Source: Blastochloris tepida (GTDB taxonomy: Bacteria; Pseudomonadota; Alphaproteobacteria; Rhizobiales; Xanthobacteraceae). Taken from it: a DNA stretch of 64,000 nt. Numbering within the stretch: position 1 is the stretch's first letter; the number at the start of each line of letters is the position of its first letter. Both the position numbers and the translations under genes were made by a program. The notes beneath the pieces are model-generated. The model made no database searches. It was not told the origin of the DNA and was given only the letters and a program-made list of their open reading frames with translations. Below are positions 38,788 through 46,845 of this stretch, piece by piece. The stretch lies in NCBI RefSeq assembly GCF_003966715.1, contig NZ_AP018907.1:3336001-3400000 (forward strand). Reading direction: 5' to 3'.

Positions 38788-39867
38788 TCAGAACCGGACG
38801 TGCGCCGACATGTTCATGGTCTTGCGCGCGCCGGTCCAGGTGTCGAGGTGGTGCCGAGTGAAGGCGAAACCGGTCAGCTCGAAGAAGCGCGGCCAGCCGA
38901 TGCGCTCGATCCACTCGCCGATGCGCTCATAGTCCTTGGCGTTGGCCTTGTAGGTCGAGAGGATGGTGCGCACCACCTCGGCGACCTCCGGCCAGCGCGG
39001 CGGATTGTTCGGCAGATTGGCGACGACCAGCTTGTGGAACGCCGGCTTGGAGCGCGCGTTCGAGTGCTTGCCGCCGACCCACACCGCGATCTTGGTCGAA
39101 TCGGCGCCGTTGATCTGCATCGGCGGACAGGGCGGGTAGCAGGCGCCGCAGCACACGCACTTCTGCTCGTCCACCTCCAGCGACGGCTTGCCGTCGACCA
39201 TCGCCGGGCGGATGGCGGCGACCGGGCAGCGCGCCACCACGGCGGGACGCTCGCACACCTTGGCGACGAGATCGTGATTGATCTTCGGCGGCTTGGTGTA
39301 CTGCACATTGATCGAGATGTCGCCCTGGCCGCCGCAATTGATCTGGCAACAGGAGGTGGTGATGTGCACGCGGTTCGGCATCTCCTCGCGCACGAACTCC
39401 TCGTGCAGCATGTCCATCATGCTCTTCACCACGCCCGAGGCGTCGGTGCCGGGGATGTCGCAGTGCAGCCAGCCCTGGGTGTGGGAGATCATGGTCACCG
39501 AATTGCCGGTGCCGCCGACCGGAAATCCCGCGTCTGTGAGCGCGTCAACCAGCGGCGCCACCTTGTCGGCGGCGCTGACCATGAACTCGATGCTGCTGCG
39601 GGTGGTGAAGCGCACATAGCCTTCGGCGAAGCGGTCGGCGATGTCGCACAGCGTGCGGATGGTGAACACGTCCATCTGGCGCTGGGTGCCGGCGCGCACC
39701 GTCCACACCTCCTCGCCGCTCTTGGCGACATGGCGCAGCACGCCGGGCCGCGGGCGGTCGTGCCACGCCCACGCGCCGTAGTTCCGCTTCAGCACCGGAT
39801 GCATGAACGGGAACGGATCCGGGACGCCGGATTCGATCGGATGGCGCAGTTGCTCCGCCGTGCTCAT
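38788..39867 (-). CDS. dsrB: Reverse dissimilatory sulfite reductase, beta subunit
   Basis: The protein has 359 residues. Cluster-binding cysteines are SCCQINCGG (173-178) near the siroheme-side site and a ferredoxin insert CVCCGACYPPCP (237-248), with Cys214 in VVARCPVAAI. In sulfur oxidisers DsrAB runs in reverse, oxidising DsrC-bound sulfur to sulfite. The direction is inferred here from dsrEFH and dsrL and the absence of dsrD. It lies 75 bp after dsrA. Confidence 0.97.
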   Translation of the reverse strand: MSTAEQLRHPIESGVPDPFPFMHPVLKRNYGAWAWHDRPRPGVLRHVAKSGEEVWTVRAGTQRQMDVFTIRTLCDIADRFAEGYVRFTTRSSIEFMVSAADKVAPLVDALTDAGFPVGGTGNSVTMISHTQGWLHCDIPGTDASGVVKSMMDMLHEEFVREEMPNRVHITTSCCQINCGGQGDISINVQYTKPPKINHDLVAKVCERPAVVARCPVAAIRPAMVDGKPSLEVDEQKCVCCGACYPPCPPMQINGADSTKIAVWVGGKHSNARSKPAFHKLVVANLPNNPPRWPEVAEVVRTILSTYKANAKDYERIGEWIERIGWPRFFELTGFAFTRHHLDTWTGARKTMNMSAHVRF

Positions 39868-39942
39868 GAGCGTGGTCCCCCAGATGTCTGATCGTGCCGG
39901 CTGTGGCCGCCGGCTTGAAGCGAAGGATGCGGACGGGCGGCG

Positions 39943-41256
39943 TCAGTCGGCCGCGACGTCGAGGCCGGCCTCGCGGGCCTTGCGCTCGAAGTACTTCGCC
40001 GCCTCATCCGTGAAGTCGTCGGTGCGCACGTAGCAGGAGGTGCGCGGATGGTTGACCATGTTGGGGTCCGGCTCGATGCCGATGCCTTCGAGGAAAGCCG
40101 GCAGGCCGATGCGGTCCATGGTCTCGCCGATCCGCTCGTGCTCCAGCGCATTCTCGGCGAAGAAGTCGATGACGGTGCGGGCGAACTCGACCAGCCGGTC
40201 AAAATCCTCGTCCGTCTCGAGCCTGAAGAACGGCACGATCATCGTGCCCATCAGGTCGCCGATCTTGAGGGCGCGCTTGCCGCCCATCAGGATCGAGGCG
40301 CCGCGCTCGTCGCCCGGCGACAGCGCCTTGGGCATCACGTTCAGGCAGTGCATGCAGCGCACGCACGAGCGGTTGTCGACATCGAGCGTGTCGTCGTCAT
40401 TGAGCGACAGCGCGCGCGTCGGACACATGGCGATGACGTGGTCGATGGCGTATTTGCGGCCGACCCTGGCGACATAGGCCTTCACCTCGGCCTGGTCGAC
40501 CTTCATGTCGTCGCGCCAAGTGCCGATCACCGCGAAGTCGGAGCGGTGGATGGCGTTGACGCAGTCATTGGCGCAGCCGGAGAACTTGAACTTGAACTTG
40601 TAGGGCAGCGCCGGACGGTGCATCTCGTCCAGGAACTCGTTGATCACCCGCCGGTGCGCCTTGACCTCGTCATAGCACGACATCTCGCAGCGGGCATGGC
40701 CGACGCAGCTCATCGAGGTGCGCAGCGCAGGCCCCGCGCCGCCGAGATCGAAGCCCATGGCGTTGAACTCGTCGAACGCCTTCTGCACATTCTCGGTGGA
40801 GCAGCCCTGGAACATGATGTCGCCGCTCTGGCCGTGCAGCGCGACGAGGCCCGAGCCGTGGCGCTCCCAGACGTCGCAGAGCTGGCGCAGCAGATCGGTG
40901 GTGTAGTGATAGCCGGCCGGCGGCTGGATGCGCAGGGTGTGGAATTCCTTCGAGGCCGGGAACCTGTCGGCGACCTCGGAGAAGCGGGGAATGACGCCGC
41001 CGCCATAGCCGAACACCGAGACGGTGCCGCCCTTCCAGAAGCCGAGGCGCTCCGTATAGGAGTGTTCGAGCTGGCCGAGCAGGTCGTTCATCATCGGCGC
41101 GTAGGGCTTGTCCGATGCATCGCGCAGGCGCTTCAGCCCGGTGACGAAACTCGGCCACGGCCCGCTTTCGAGCTGATCGAGAAGCGGCGTGCGATGCTGG
41201 TCCGCCGCCGTGCCGTTGCCCTGCGCGCGATCCGAACCCGTCTTGTCGAGCGACAT
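39943..41256 (-). CDS. dsrA: Reverse dissimilatory sulfite reductase, alpha subunit
   Basis: The protein has 437 residues from MSLDKTGSDRAQGNG; 34 upstream in-frame codons lack similarity. Siroheme-4Fe4S cysteines are Cys184/190/194 (SCVGHARCEMSC) and Cys228/232 (SGCANDC). The ferredoxin-type domain has Cys278 (MCPTRAL) and CVRCMHC (298-304). With DsrB it forms the alpha2beta2 enzyme in the cytoplasm. It heads the cluster dsrABEFHCMKLJOPN and diverges across a 459-bp spacer from two small genes. Confidence 0.97.
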   Translation of the reverse strand: MSLDKTGSDRAQGNGTAADQHRTPLLDQLESGPWPSFVTGLKRLRDASDKPYAPMMNDLLGQLEHSYTERLGFWKGGTVSVFGYGGGVIPRFSEVADRFPASKEFHTLRIQPPAGYHYTTDLLRQLCDVWERHGSGLVALHGQSGDIMFQGCSTENVQKAFDEFNAMGFDLGGAGPALRTSMSCVGHARCEMSCYDEVKAHRRVINEFLDEMHRPALPYKFKFKFSGCANDCVNAIHRSDFAVIGTWRDDMKVDQAEVKAYVARVGRKYAIDHVIAMCPTRALSLNDDDTLDVDNRSCVRCMHCLNVMPKALSPGDERGASILMGGKRALKIGDLMGTMIVPFFRLETDEDFDRLVEFARTVIDFFAENALEHERIGETMDRIGLPAFLEGIGIEPDPNMVNHPRTSCYVRTDDFTDEAAKYFERKAREAGLDVAAD

Positions 41257-41433
41257 GCGACTCCATCCCCCTCGGTGGTGTCCGCCGGGAGGCCGCGCCC
41301 CGCCGGAGTTTCCTTCCCTTTCGCTAGGCCTCGGGGCGCCGTCTTCGCGGTGCTCCACGCATGGGGCGTTGCGCCCTGGCCTGCGTCACAATGCTCTTTC
41401 CAAGCATGCTTGTTGTGCGCATAATAACAAAAA

Positions 41434-41449
41434 ATTCGAATGTGCGAAT
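41434..41449. promoter_or_regulatory. ATTC-N8-GAAT palindrome upstream of dsrA, candidate SqrR-type operator
   Basis: The site attcgaatgtgcgaat lies in an AT-rich island (about 41415-41457), 178-193 bp before dsrA and 267 bp before the divergent small genes. It matches exactly the ATTC-N8-GAAT pattern I recall for Rhodobacter SqrR. On the minus strand a TATTAT hexamer follows shortly after, a possible dsrA -10. The rest of the 41257-41715 spacer shows only the 10-bp palindrome aagcatgctt (41402-41411). Confidence 0.65.
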
Positions 41450-41715
41450 AAAAAAATGAATGGCCGCGGGCGCGGCGGTTTCGCCCCGCGGGACCGGCGA
41501 TCCGCTTGTCGTAGCGGCCGGCCGAAAGCGACGGAAACGCAACGGGATGGCGGCTCGTTTGGGCCGCCGCGGGAGGACGGGATGCGGATTGGACAGCGGA
41601 TGCCGGAGCGAGGGCGCGGGCCTTCACAGGCTTGGGCCGCGCCCGCCGGCGGCGGGCGGAGCGGCGGCACGCGGAACGCCACCGATCCCGGCATTCAAGG
41701 CGCGGGAGCGGCCGC

Positions 41716-41931
41716 ATGATCCAGATCAGCGACCTGATGATCGCCCATCCCGAGCTTGTGAGCTTCCGCCAGCTTGAGACGCTGGTGGAGGCGGCGGCCG
41801 CCTCGGGCGAGATCCACCTCTATTTCGACATCAAGCCGGAATTCGCCGATACGCCGCGCGACTGGGACATGCGGCTCGAACTGATCTTCCTGTCGGCGCA
41901 GGCGCGCCCCGATGCAGGCACGGCGCAATGA
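41716..41931 (+). CDS. Small acidic protein of unknown function next to dsrA
   Basis: I do not recognise this 71-residue protein. It starts MIQISDLMIAHPELVSFRQL after a GGGAG-type ribosome site. It has no cysteine, no signal peptide and no membrane segment. Predicted content is a helix (FRQLETLVEAAAAS) followed by strands (IHLYFDIKPEF, MRLELIFLSAQ). It overlaps the next small gene by 4 bp (ATGA) and diverges from dsrA, so co-regulation with the dsr cluster is likely. Codon use resembles its neighbours. Confidence 0.75.
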   Translation: MIQISDLMIAHPELVSFRQLETLVEAAAASGEIHLYFDIKPEFADTPRDWDMRLELIFLSAQARPDAGTAQ

Positions 41932-42158
41932 CCGACAAGACCCGGCTCGATGTGATCGTCGCCCCTTATGGGCGGGAGGTGCGGCTCGACGAGGTGCCGT
42001 TCGAGAGCGGCATGCGCCTGCTGCGCATCACGATCCGGGAGGGCCGGCGCTTCACCGTCCTCGATCTCGATGCGCGAAGCGCGGCCGAGTGGGGGCGGGT
42101 CATGACCGAATGGTCGAACAGCCAGGCCGGTTGTGACTCGAGCCGCTGCGCCTCATAA
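41928..42158 (+). CDS. Second small protein of unknown function next to dsrA
   Basis: This 76-residue protein is not recognised. It opens MTDKTRLDVIVAPYGREVRLDEV. The core looks like a beta-rich fold (GMRLLRITIREGRRFTVLDLDARSA) ending in a helix with AEWGRVMTEW. Two cysteines lie near the C terminus (GCDSSRCAS). The ATGA overlap with the previous gene indicates a two-gene unit, 99 bp before the SQR-like gene. A role in sulfur metabolism is only suggested by position. Confidence 0.75.
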   Translation: MTDKTRLDVIVAPYGREVRLDEVPFESGMRLLRITIREGRRFTVLDLDARSAAEWGRVMTEWSNSQAGCDSSRCAS

Positions 42159-42257
42159 TCGCAGCATCGTACGAATACGGAAGCTTCGCGCCGGGACCAC
42201 AACACACGACGCCAACGTCAAGCCCGGCGCCGAACGGAAAGAGTGGGGAGAAACGCG

Positions 42258-43541
42258 GTGGCACATATCGTGATCCTGGGCGCCGGCCTCGGCGGCGTCA
42301 TCATGGCCTACGAGATGAAGGATCAGATGGGGAAGGGAGACACCCTCACCGTCATCACCAAGGATCCGATCTATCATTTCGTTCCGTCGAATCCGTGGGT
42401 GGCTGTCAATTGGCGGACGCGCGAGGCGGTCGAGGTCGATCTCGCCCCGGTGTTCGCCCGGCGCGGCATCGATTTCCGGCCGATGCCGGCGACCCGGGTG
42501 CATCCGGACCAGAACCGTGTCGATCTCGCCGACGGCTCGTCGATCTCCTACGACTTCCTGATCATCGCCACCGGTCCGGAGCTGGCGTTCGACGAGATCG
42601 AGGGGCTCGGGCCGGAGGGCTACACCACCTCGATCTGCCACGTCGACCACGCCACCGAGGCGGCCGCCAAGTTCGAGGAGTTCTGCAAGAACCCCGGCCC
42701 GATCGTCACCGGCGCGGTGCAGGGCGCCTCCTGTTTTGGCCCGGCCTACGAGTACACCTTCATCCTCGACACCGAGCTGCGCCGGCGCCGCATCCGCGAC
42801 AAGGTGCCGATGACCTTCGTGACCGCCGAACCCTATATCGGCCACCTCGGGCTCGACGGCGTCGGCGACACCAAGGGCCTGCTCGAAGGCGAGATGCGCC
42901 AGCACCACATCAAGTTCATCACCAGCGCCCGGGTGAAGGCGGTCGAGCCCGGCAAGATGACCATCGAGGAGATCGCCGACGACGGCTCGATCAAGAAGAC
43001 CACCGAGTTGCCGTTCGCCTTCTCGATGATGCTGCCGTCGTTCCGCGGCATCGGAGCGCTGCGCGGCATCGAGGGTCTGGTCAATCCGCGCGGCTTCGTG
43101 CTGATCGACCAGCACCAGCAGAACCCGACCTACAGGAACGTGTTCGCGGTCGGCGTCTGCGTCGCCATTCCGCCGATCGGGCCGACGCCGGTTCCCTGCG
43201 GCATCCCCAAGACCGGCTTCATGATCGAGTCGATGGTGACGGCGACCGCCAACAACATCGCCCAGATCCTGCGCGGCGAACAGCCCACCCACCAGGGCAC
43301 CTGGAACGCCGTCTGCCTCGCCGACTTCGGCGATTCCGGCGTCGCCTTCGTCGCCCAGCCGCAGATTCCGCCGCGCAATGTCAACTGGTCGTCGTCCGGC
43401 GTCTGGGTGCACAATGCCAAGATCGCCTTCGAGAAATACTTCATCCGCAAGATGCGCCGCGGCGAGAGCGAGCCGTTCTACGAGAAGGCGATGCTCGACA
43501 TCCTCGGCATCGGCAAGCTGAAGAAGGTCACCACCGACTGA
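42258..43541 (+). CDS. Sulfide:quinone oxidoreductase-like flavoprotein
   Basis: The protein has 427 residues from the GTG at 42258, preceded by GGGGAG; an in-frame GTG 15 bp earlier is less likely. The FAD site is AHIVILGAGLGGVIMAYEM. Cys127 (SICHVDHA), Cys159 (GASCFGPAYEY) and Cys353 (AVCLADFGDSG) fall at the numbers of the three redox cysteines of R. capsulatus SQR. Extra Cys301 and Cys314 (TPVPCGIPKTGFM) are present. It probably oxidises sulfide to polysulfide on the inner membrane and reduces quinone. The SQR type cannot be fixed without a tree. Confidence 0.85.
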   Translation: MAHIVILGAGLGGVIMAYEMKDQMGKGDTLTVITKDPIYHFVPSNPWVAVNWRTREAVEVDLAPVFARRGIDFRPMPATRVHPDQNRVDLADGSSISYDFLIIATGPELAFDEIEGLGPEGYTTSICHVDHATEAAAKFEEFCKNPGPIVTGAVQGASCFGPAYEYTFILDTELRRRRIRDKVPMTFVTAEPYIGHLGLDGVGDTKGLLEGEMRQHHIKFITSARVKAVEPGKMTIEEIADDGSIKKTTELPFAFSMMLPSFRGIGALRGIEGLVNPRGFVLIDQHQQNPTYRNVFAVGVCVAIPPIGPTPVPCGIPKTGFMIESMVTATANNIAQILRGEQPTHQGTWNAVCLADFGDSGVAFVAQPQIPPRNVNWSSSGVWVHNAKIAFEKYFIRKMRRGESEPFYEKAMLDILGIGKLKKVTTD

Positions 43542-43740
43542 TCCGGTTCCCGGTCGGGGCGCCCGGCCGCATCGGCCGACGCCCACCGGGTTCGACAACA
43601 CAGTCCTGACGCCGGCCACCGCTCCCGCTTCGGGGCGCGATGGCGCGCGTCCAGAAATTGCCGGTCGGCGCCGCCGCGCGGGCCGGGCGCTCGCGTTCCC
43701 TGCCCCGCCGCCCTGCCACCCCGCTAGGAAGGATTCCCGT

Positions 43741-44805
43741 ATGTCGCTCGACAAGCCTGCCGGAGGCGAGGGGGCGGCGACCGGCCCTCTCGGGTCGGCG
43801 ATCGCCCTCGCGCCGGGTCTCGTTCTCTGCGCCATTCTCGCCTTCGTCTCGGTCCAGATCGAGCCGTGGGGCACCAAGGCGATGCTGGCGCTGGTCGGCA
43901 CGCCCGTCACCATCACCGCACCGGTGATCGCGCTCCTCATCGGCATGGCGTTCCACCCGCTGGTCGCGCGGCCGGCCTTCACGCCGGGCATGACGTTTGC
44001 CATCAAGAAGCTGCTGCGCTGGGCGATCGCGCTGTTCGGCCTGAAGATCGCGCTGTCTGACATCATCGGCCTGGGCCTGGGAACGGCGGTCATGGTCATC
44101 GTGTCGATGGCGGCCACTTTGGCGTCCGGCGTGGCGCTGGCCCGCCTGCTCGGCCGCAGCGATTCCTACGGCGCGATCGCCGGCGGCGCCACGGCGGTGT
44201 GCGGCGCCTCGGCGGCGCTGGCCACGGCCTCGGTGCTGCCGCACTACAAGGGCCGCGAGTCCGACATGGCGTTCGTCGCGGTCACGGTGAACATCCTGGC
44301 GACGCTGGCCATGGTGTTCTACCCGCCGATCTGCGCCGGGCTGGGGTTCGACGAGCGCACCATCGGCATCTTCCTCGGCGCCACCATCCACGACGTCGCC
44401 CAGGTGGTCGGTGCCGGCTATGCGGTGTCGGACACCGCCGGCAATGTCGCCACCGTGGTCAAGCTGTTCCGCGTCTTCATGCTGCTGCCGGTGGTGCTTC
44501 TGGTCGGCTGGTGGTTCGCGGCCGAGGGCGGCGACGTGCACAAGGCGAAGGTGCCGGTGCCGGTGTTCGCCATCATGTTCCTGGTGTTCGTCGCCATCAA
44601 CAGCGTCGGCATCCTGCCGGTGGAGATCAAGTCGGCGCTGGTCGAGGCGTCGCGCTGGGGCCTGCTGATCGCCATCGCCGCGCTCGGCTTCAACACCTCG
44701 CTCGCCACCATTTTGCGCATCGGCCCGCAGCATCTGCTCGTGGTGCTGGGCGCGACCCTGGTGATCTTCGTCCTGCCCTTGGTGTGGCTGCTGATCCTCG
44801 GATAG
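43741..44805 (+). CDS. YeiH/UPF0324 family putative sulfate exporter
   Basis: The protein has 354 residues with about ten membrane helices. Family marks are LLRWAIALFGLKIALSDI near residue 85, GGATAVCGASAALATASV near 148, GATIHDVAQVVGAGYAVS near 213 and AALGFNTSL near 315. The family (PSE) is annotated as putative sulfate exporter and biochemical proof is scarce. In this sulfur island an export role for sulfite or sulfate made by Dsr is plausible. It follows the SQR-like gene by 199 bp, a spacer without recognised features apart from a GGTTCCCGG motif. Confidence 0.88.
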   Translation: MSLDKPAGGEGAATGPLGSAIALAPGLVLCAILAFVSVQIEPWGTKAMLALVGTPVTITAPVIALLIGMAFHPLVARPAFTPGMTFAIKKLLRWAIALFGLKIALSDIIGLGLGTAVMVIVSMAATLASGVALARLLGRSDSYGAIAGGATAVCGASAALATASVLPHYKGRESDMAFVAVTVNILATLAMVFYPPICAGLGFDERTIGIFLGATIHDVAQVVGAGYAVSDTAGNVATVVKLFRVFMLLPVVLLVGWWFAAEGGDVHKAKVPVPVFAIMFLVFVAINSVGILPVEIKSALVEASRWGLLIAIAALGFNTSLATILRIGPQHLLVVLGATLVIFVLPLVWLLILG

Positions 44806-44843
44806 AGCGGCCGCGAATTTCTCCGCGCGAGAGGTTGGGCTTG

Positions 44844-44880
44844 TTGACAAACCTGGCTTTGCGCATTCGTATATTGAAAT
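44844..44880 (+). promoter_or_regulatory. Promoter and ATTC-N8-AAAT palindrome before dsrE2
   Basis: A consensus -35 TTGACA (44844-44849) is followed after 17 bp by TCGTAT (44867-44872), with TATATT one register on. The palindrome-like attc-N8-aaat (44865-44880) overlaps the -10 region, one base away from ATTC-N8-GAAT. A repressor bound there would block the promoter of dsrE2-tusA. Confidence 0.5.
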
Positions 44881-44929
44881 GTATGAAACTTAAACAATGC
44901 GGTGCGTCATGCCGCGAGAGGGGGGAGAC

Positions 44930-45436
44930 ATGGCTGAGGCGGCGAACGGCGACGGCAATGCGAAGACGATGACGATCATCGTCACCAAGGGCACGCTCGA
45001 TTGGGCATATCCGCCCTTCATCCTGGCCACCACGGCGGCGGCGATGGGCGTCGAGGTGACCATGTTCTTCACCTTCTACGGCCTGTCGCTGCTGCAGAAG
45101 AAGCTCGATCTCCAGGTGTCGCCGCTCGGCAATCCGGCGATGAAGATGCCGATGATGGGCATGCACATGGGCATGCCCAACATCGTCGCCATGCTGCCGG
45201 GCGTCGAGGCCGGGGCCACGGCGATGATGAAGAACATGATCAAGAACAAGGGTGTGGCCTCGGTGGAGGAGCTGCGCGAGGCGGCGATCGAGGCCGACGT
45301 CAAGATCATCGCCTGCCAGATGACGATGGATCTGTTCGAGCTCAAGACCGAGGACATGATCCCCGGCGTCGCGCTCGGGGGGGCCGCCACCTACATGGAG
45401 AAGGCGCTGGCCTCCGACATCAATCTCTACATCTGA
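44930..45436 (+). CDS. dsrE2: DsrE2 (DsrE/F/DrsH-like) sulfur-trafficking protein
   Basis: The protein has 168 residues from MAEAANGDGNAKTMTIIVTKG, with GGGGGAGA as ribosome site. The DsrE-like fold is visible, with a hydrophobic helix (PPFILATTAAAMGVEVTMFFTFYG) and the conserved Cys129 in IIACQMTMDLF. A Met-rich loop (72-90) is typical of DsrE2. These proteins accept sulfur within the Rhd-TusA-DsrE2 relay that feeds DsrEFH or the sHdr system. tusA follows 92 bp downstream. Confidence 0.9.
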   Translation: MAEAANGDGNAKTMTIIVTKGTLDWAYPPFILATTAAAMGVEVTMFFTFYGLSLLQKKLDLQVSPLGNPAMKMPMMGMHMGMPNIVAMLPGVEAGATAMMKNMIKNKGVASVEELREAAIEADVKIIACQMTMDLFELKTEDMIPGVALGGAATYMEKALASDINLYI

Positions 45437-45528
45437 CCGGCCGCGGCCGGCACTGGCACCGGCCATATGACCGGCCCTGCATAACAAGCCGACCGCATAA
45501 GAAGCCGACCGACATTGGAGGAAAACTC

Positions 45529-45756
45529 ATGGCCGACAAGGTGCTCGACGCCAAGGGGCTCAACTGCCCGCTGCCGATTCTGCGTGCCAAGAAGACGCTG
45601 AAGGAGGTGCCGTCGGGCGGTACGCTCGAGGTGCTGGCGACCGATCCGGGCTCGGTTGCCGACTTCGCCGCCTTCTGCCGCTCGACCGGCAACGAGCTGC
45701 TCGAATCGTCGTCCGCCGACGGCGTCTACCGCTTCCTCATCAAGCACACCGGGTGA
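45529..45756 (+). CDS. tusA: TusA sulfur-carrier protein
   Basis: The protein has 75 residues. The active Cys13 lies in the CPxP motif (GLNCPLPILRAKKTL). It carries sulfur as a persulfide between rhodanese or DsrE2 and DsrEFH. A TTGGAGG ribosome site precedes the ATG by eight bases. Linkage to dsrE2 and to the dsr cluster points to oxidative sulfur transfer and not to tRNA thiolation. Confidence 0.95.
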   Translation: MADKVLDAKGLNCPLPILRAKKTLKEVPSGGTLEVLATDPGSVADFAAFCRSTGNELLESSSADGVYRFLIKHTG

Positions 45757-45993
45757 GCGCCAAGCCGGCTGCCGCGTCCGGGCAGGCGCGGCGGCCGGCA
45801 TCCGGGCAGACGGCCGAACGCTTGAGCGCTCCAAATAAATAGCCGGCAAACCGAAACGTGGCGTGCCGCCGCGATCCTGCGTGGAGCAGGAGCCGCACGA
45901 ACTGTCCCGCCAAGCCCGCGCCTGCCGGAAAGCCTGTATTATGTCACAGGAATCTGCCGCACGCGGGCGCCGCCCTTCACAAACATTCGCAGA

Positions 45994-46034
45994 CACAAAG
46001 ACGCGGATGGCCGGGACAAGCCCGGCGATGACGG
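45994..46034. repeat. GCCGGGACAAGCCCGGC repeat, single unit
   Basis: The block acgcggatggccgggacaag with its continuation to gcgatgacg is one half of the composite elements at 7.6 and 48.9 kb. It lies in the 560-bp spacer between tusA and the next regulator, which otherwise holds only the candidate operator at 46166. Confidence 0.75.
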
Positions 46035-46165
46035 CAGCGGGGGAAACCCGCCTGACCCGCCCCGCACCCTGGACCCGCACCCGCGCAGCGTTGGACACGA
46101 CCCCACCGAGCGCGGGGCCGGCTGCGTTGCGCTTGACGCGGTGCAATATATTTAATAATTTTGAT

Positions 46166-46181
46166 ATTCATTCCTATGAAG
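46166..46181. promoter_or_regulatory. ATTC-N8-GAAG near-palindrome upstream of the second SqrR-like gene
   Basis: The site is one base short of ATTC-N8-GAAT and lies in an AT-rich patch (about 46144-46180), 136-151 bp before the regulator start. The patch also has TTTAATAATTTTGATATT, a fair promoter region. Autoregulation is a plausible reading. Confidence 0.4.
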
Positions 46182-46316
46182 CCCTCGAAGCGAGGGCCCG
46201 GCGTGCCCGAACTTGGCGCGCCGCCGCCAAACGATGATGACCGCCAGCATTTCCCGCCACCTTCTTTGACAGCGAAATGAGGGTGATCTAGCTTTGCTGG
46301 CGGACTGAGGACACAA

Positions 46317-46664
46317 ATGCCGTCTGTCAAGTTGAAACAAATCAAGGCGCCGCTTGATTCCGAGATGATGCTCGCCAACGCCCAGGAGGCGAGCGACTTC
46401 CTCAAGGCGTTGGCCCACCAGTCCCGGCTGGTCATCCTGTGCATGCTGGCCGAGGGCGAGAAATCCGTCGGCGAGCTTGAGGAGCTGCTGTCGCAGCGCC
46501 AAGCCACCGTGTCCCAGCAGCTCGCCCGGCTGCGGCTGGACGGGCTGGTCACCACCCGGCGCGACGGCCAGACCATCTATTACAGCCTCGCCTCGGACGA
46601 TGTCCGCGTCATCCTCGGCGCGCTCTACGAGGTGTTCTGCCAGCCCAAGCGCCGCCGCCGCTGA
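46317..46664 (+). CDS. ArsR family repressor, SqrR-like (persulfide sensor), second copy
   Basis: The protein has 115 residues. The winged helix-turn-helix reads VGELEELLSQRQATVSQQLARLRLDGLVTTRR. Cys42 (LVILCML) and Cys108 (LYEVFC) are 66 residues apart and sit one number from Cys41/Cys107 of R. capsulatus SqrR. No arsenic or zinc motif is present. It closes the sulfur island after tusA, which makes it the better candidate for the dsr/sqr regulator. The C terminus is a short Arg run. Confidence 0.88.
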   Translation: MPSVKLKQIKAPLDSEMMLANAQEASDFLKALAHQSRLVILCMLAEGEKSVGELEELLSQRQATVSQQLARLRLDGLVTTRRDGQTIYYSLASDDVRVILGALYEVFCQPKRRRR

Positions 46665-46845
46665 CCACGTGCCGCCGCCGCTCAGTGCGTGGGCCGGGGT
46701 CCGGGCCTCGAGGCGCGGGCCTTGAAGGCCGGCGGCGCGGTGTCGACGGAGCATCTGACGCGCCCTCACCCCTAAGGAGGGCTTGCGATCGCGACCGGCG
46801 CGGCTAGGGTCCACCACCCCATAGGACCGACCGGAACCTTTCGCC

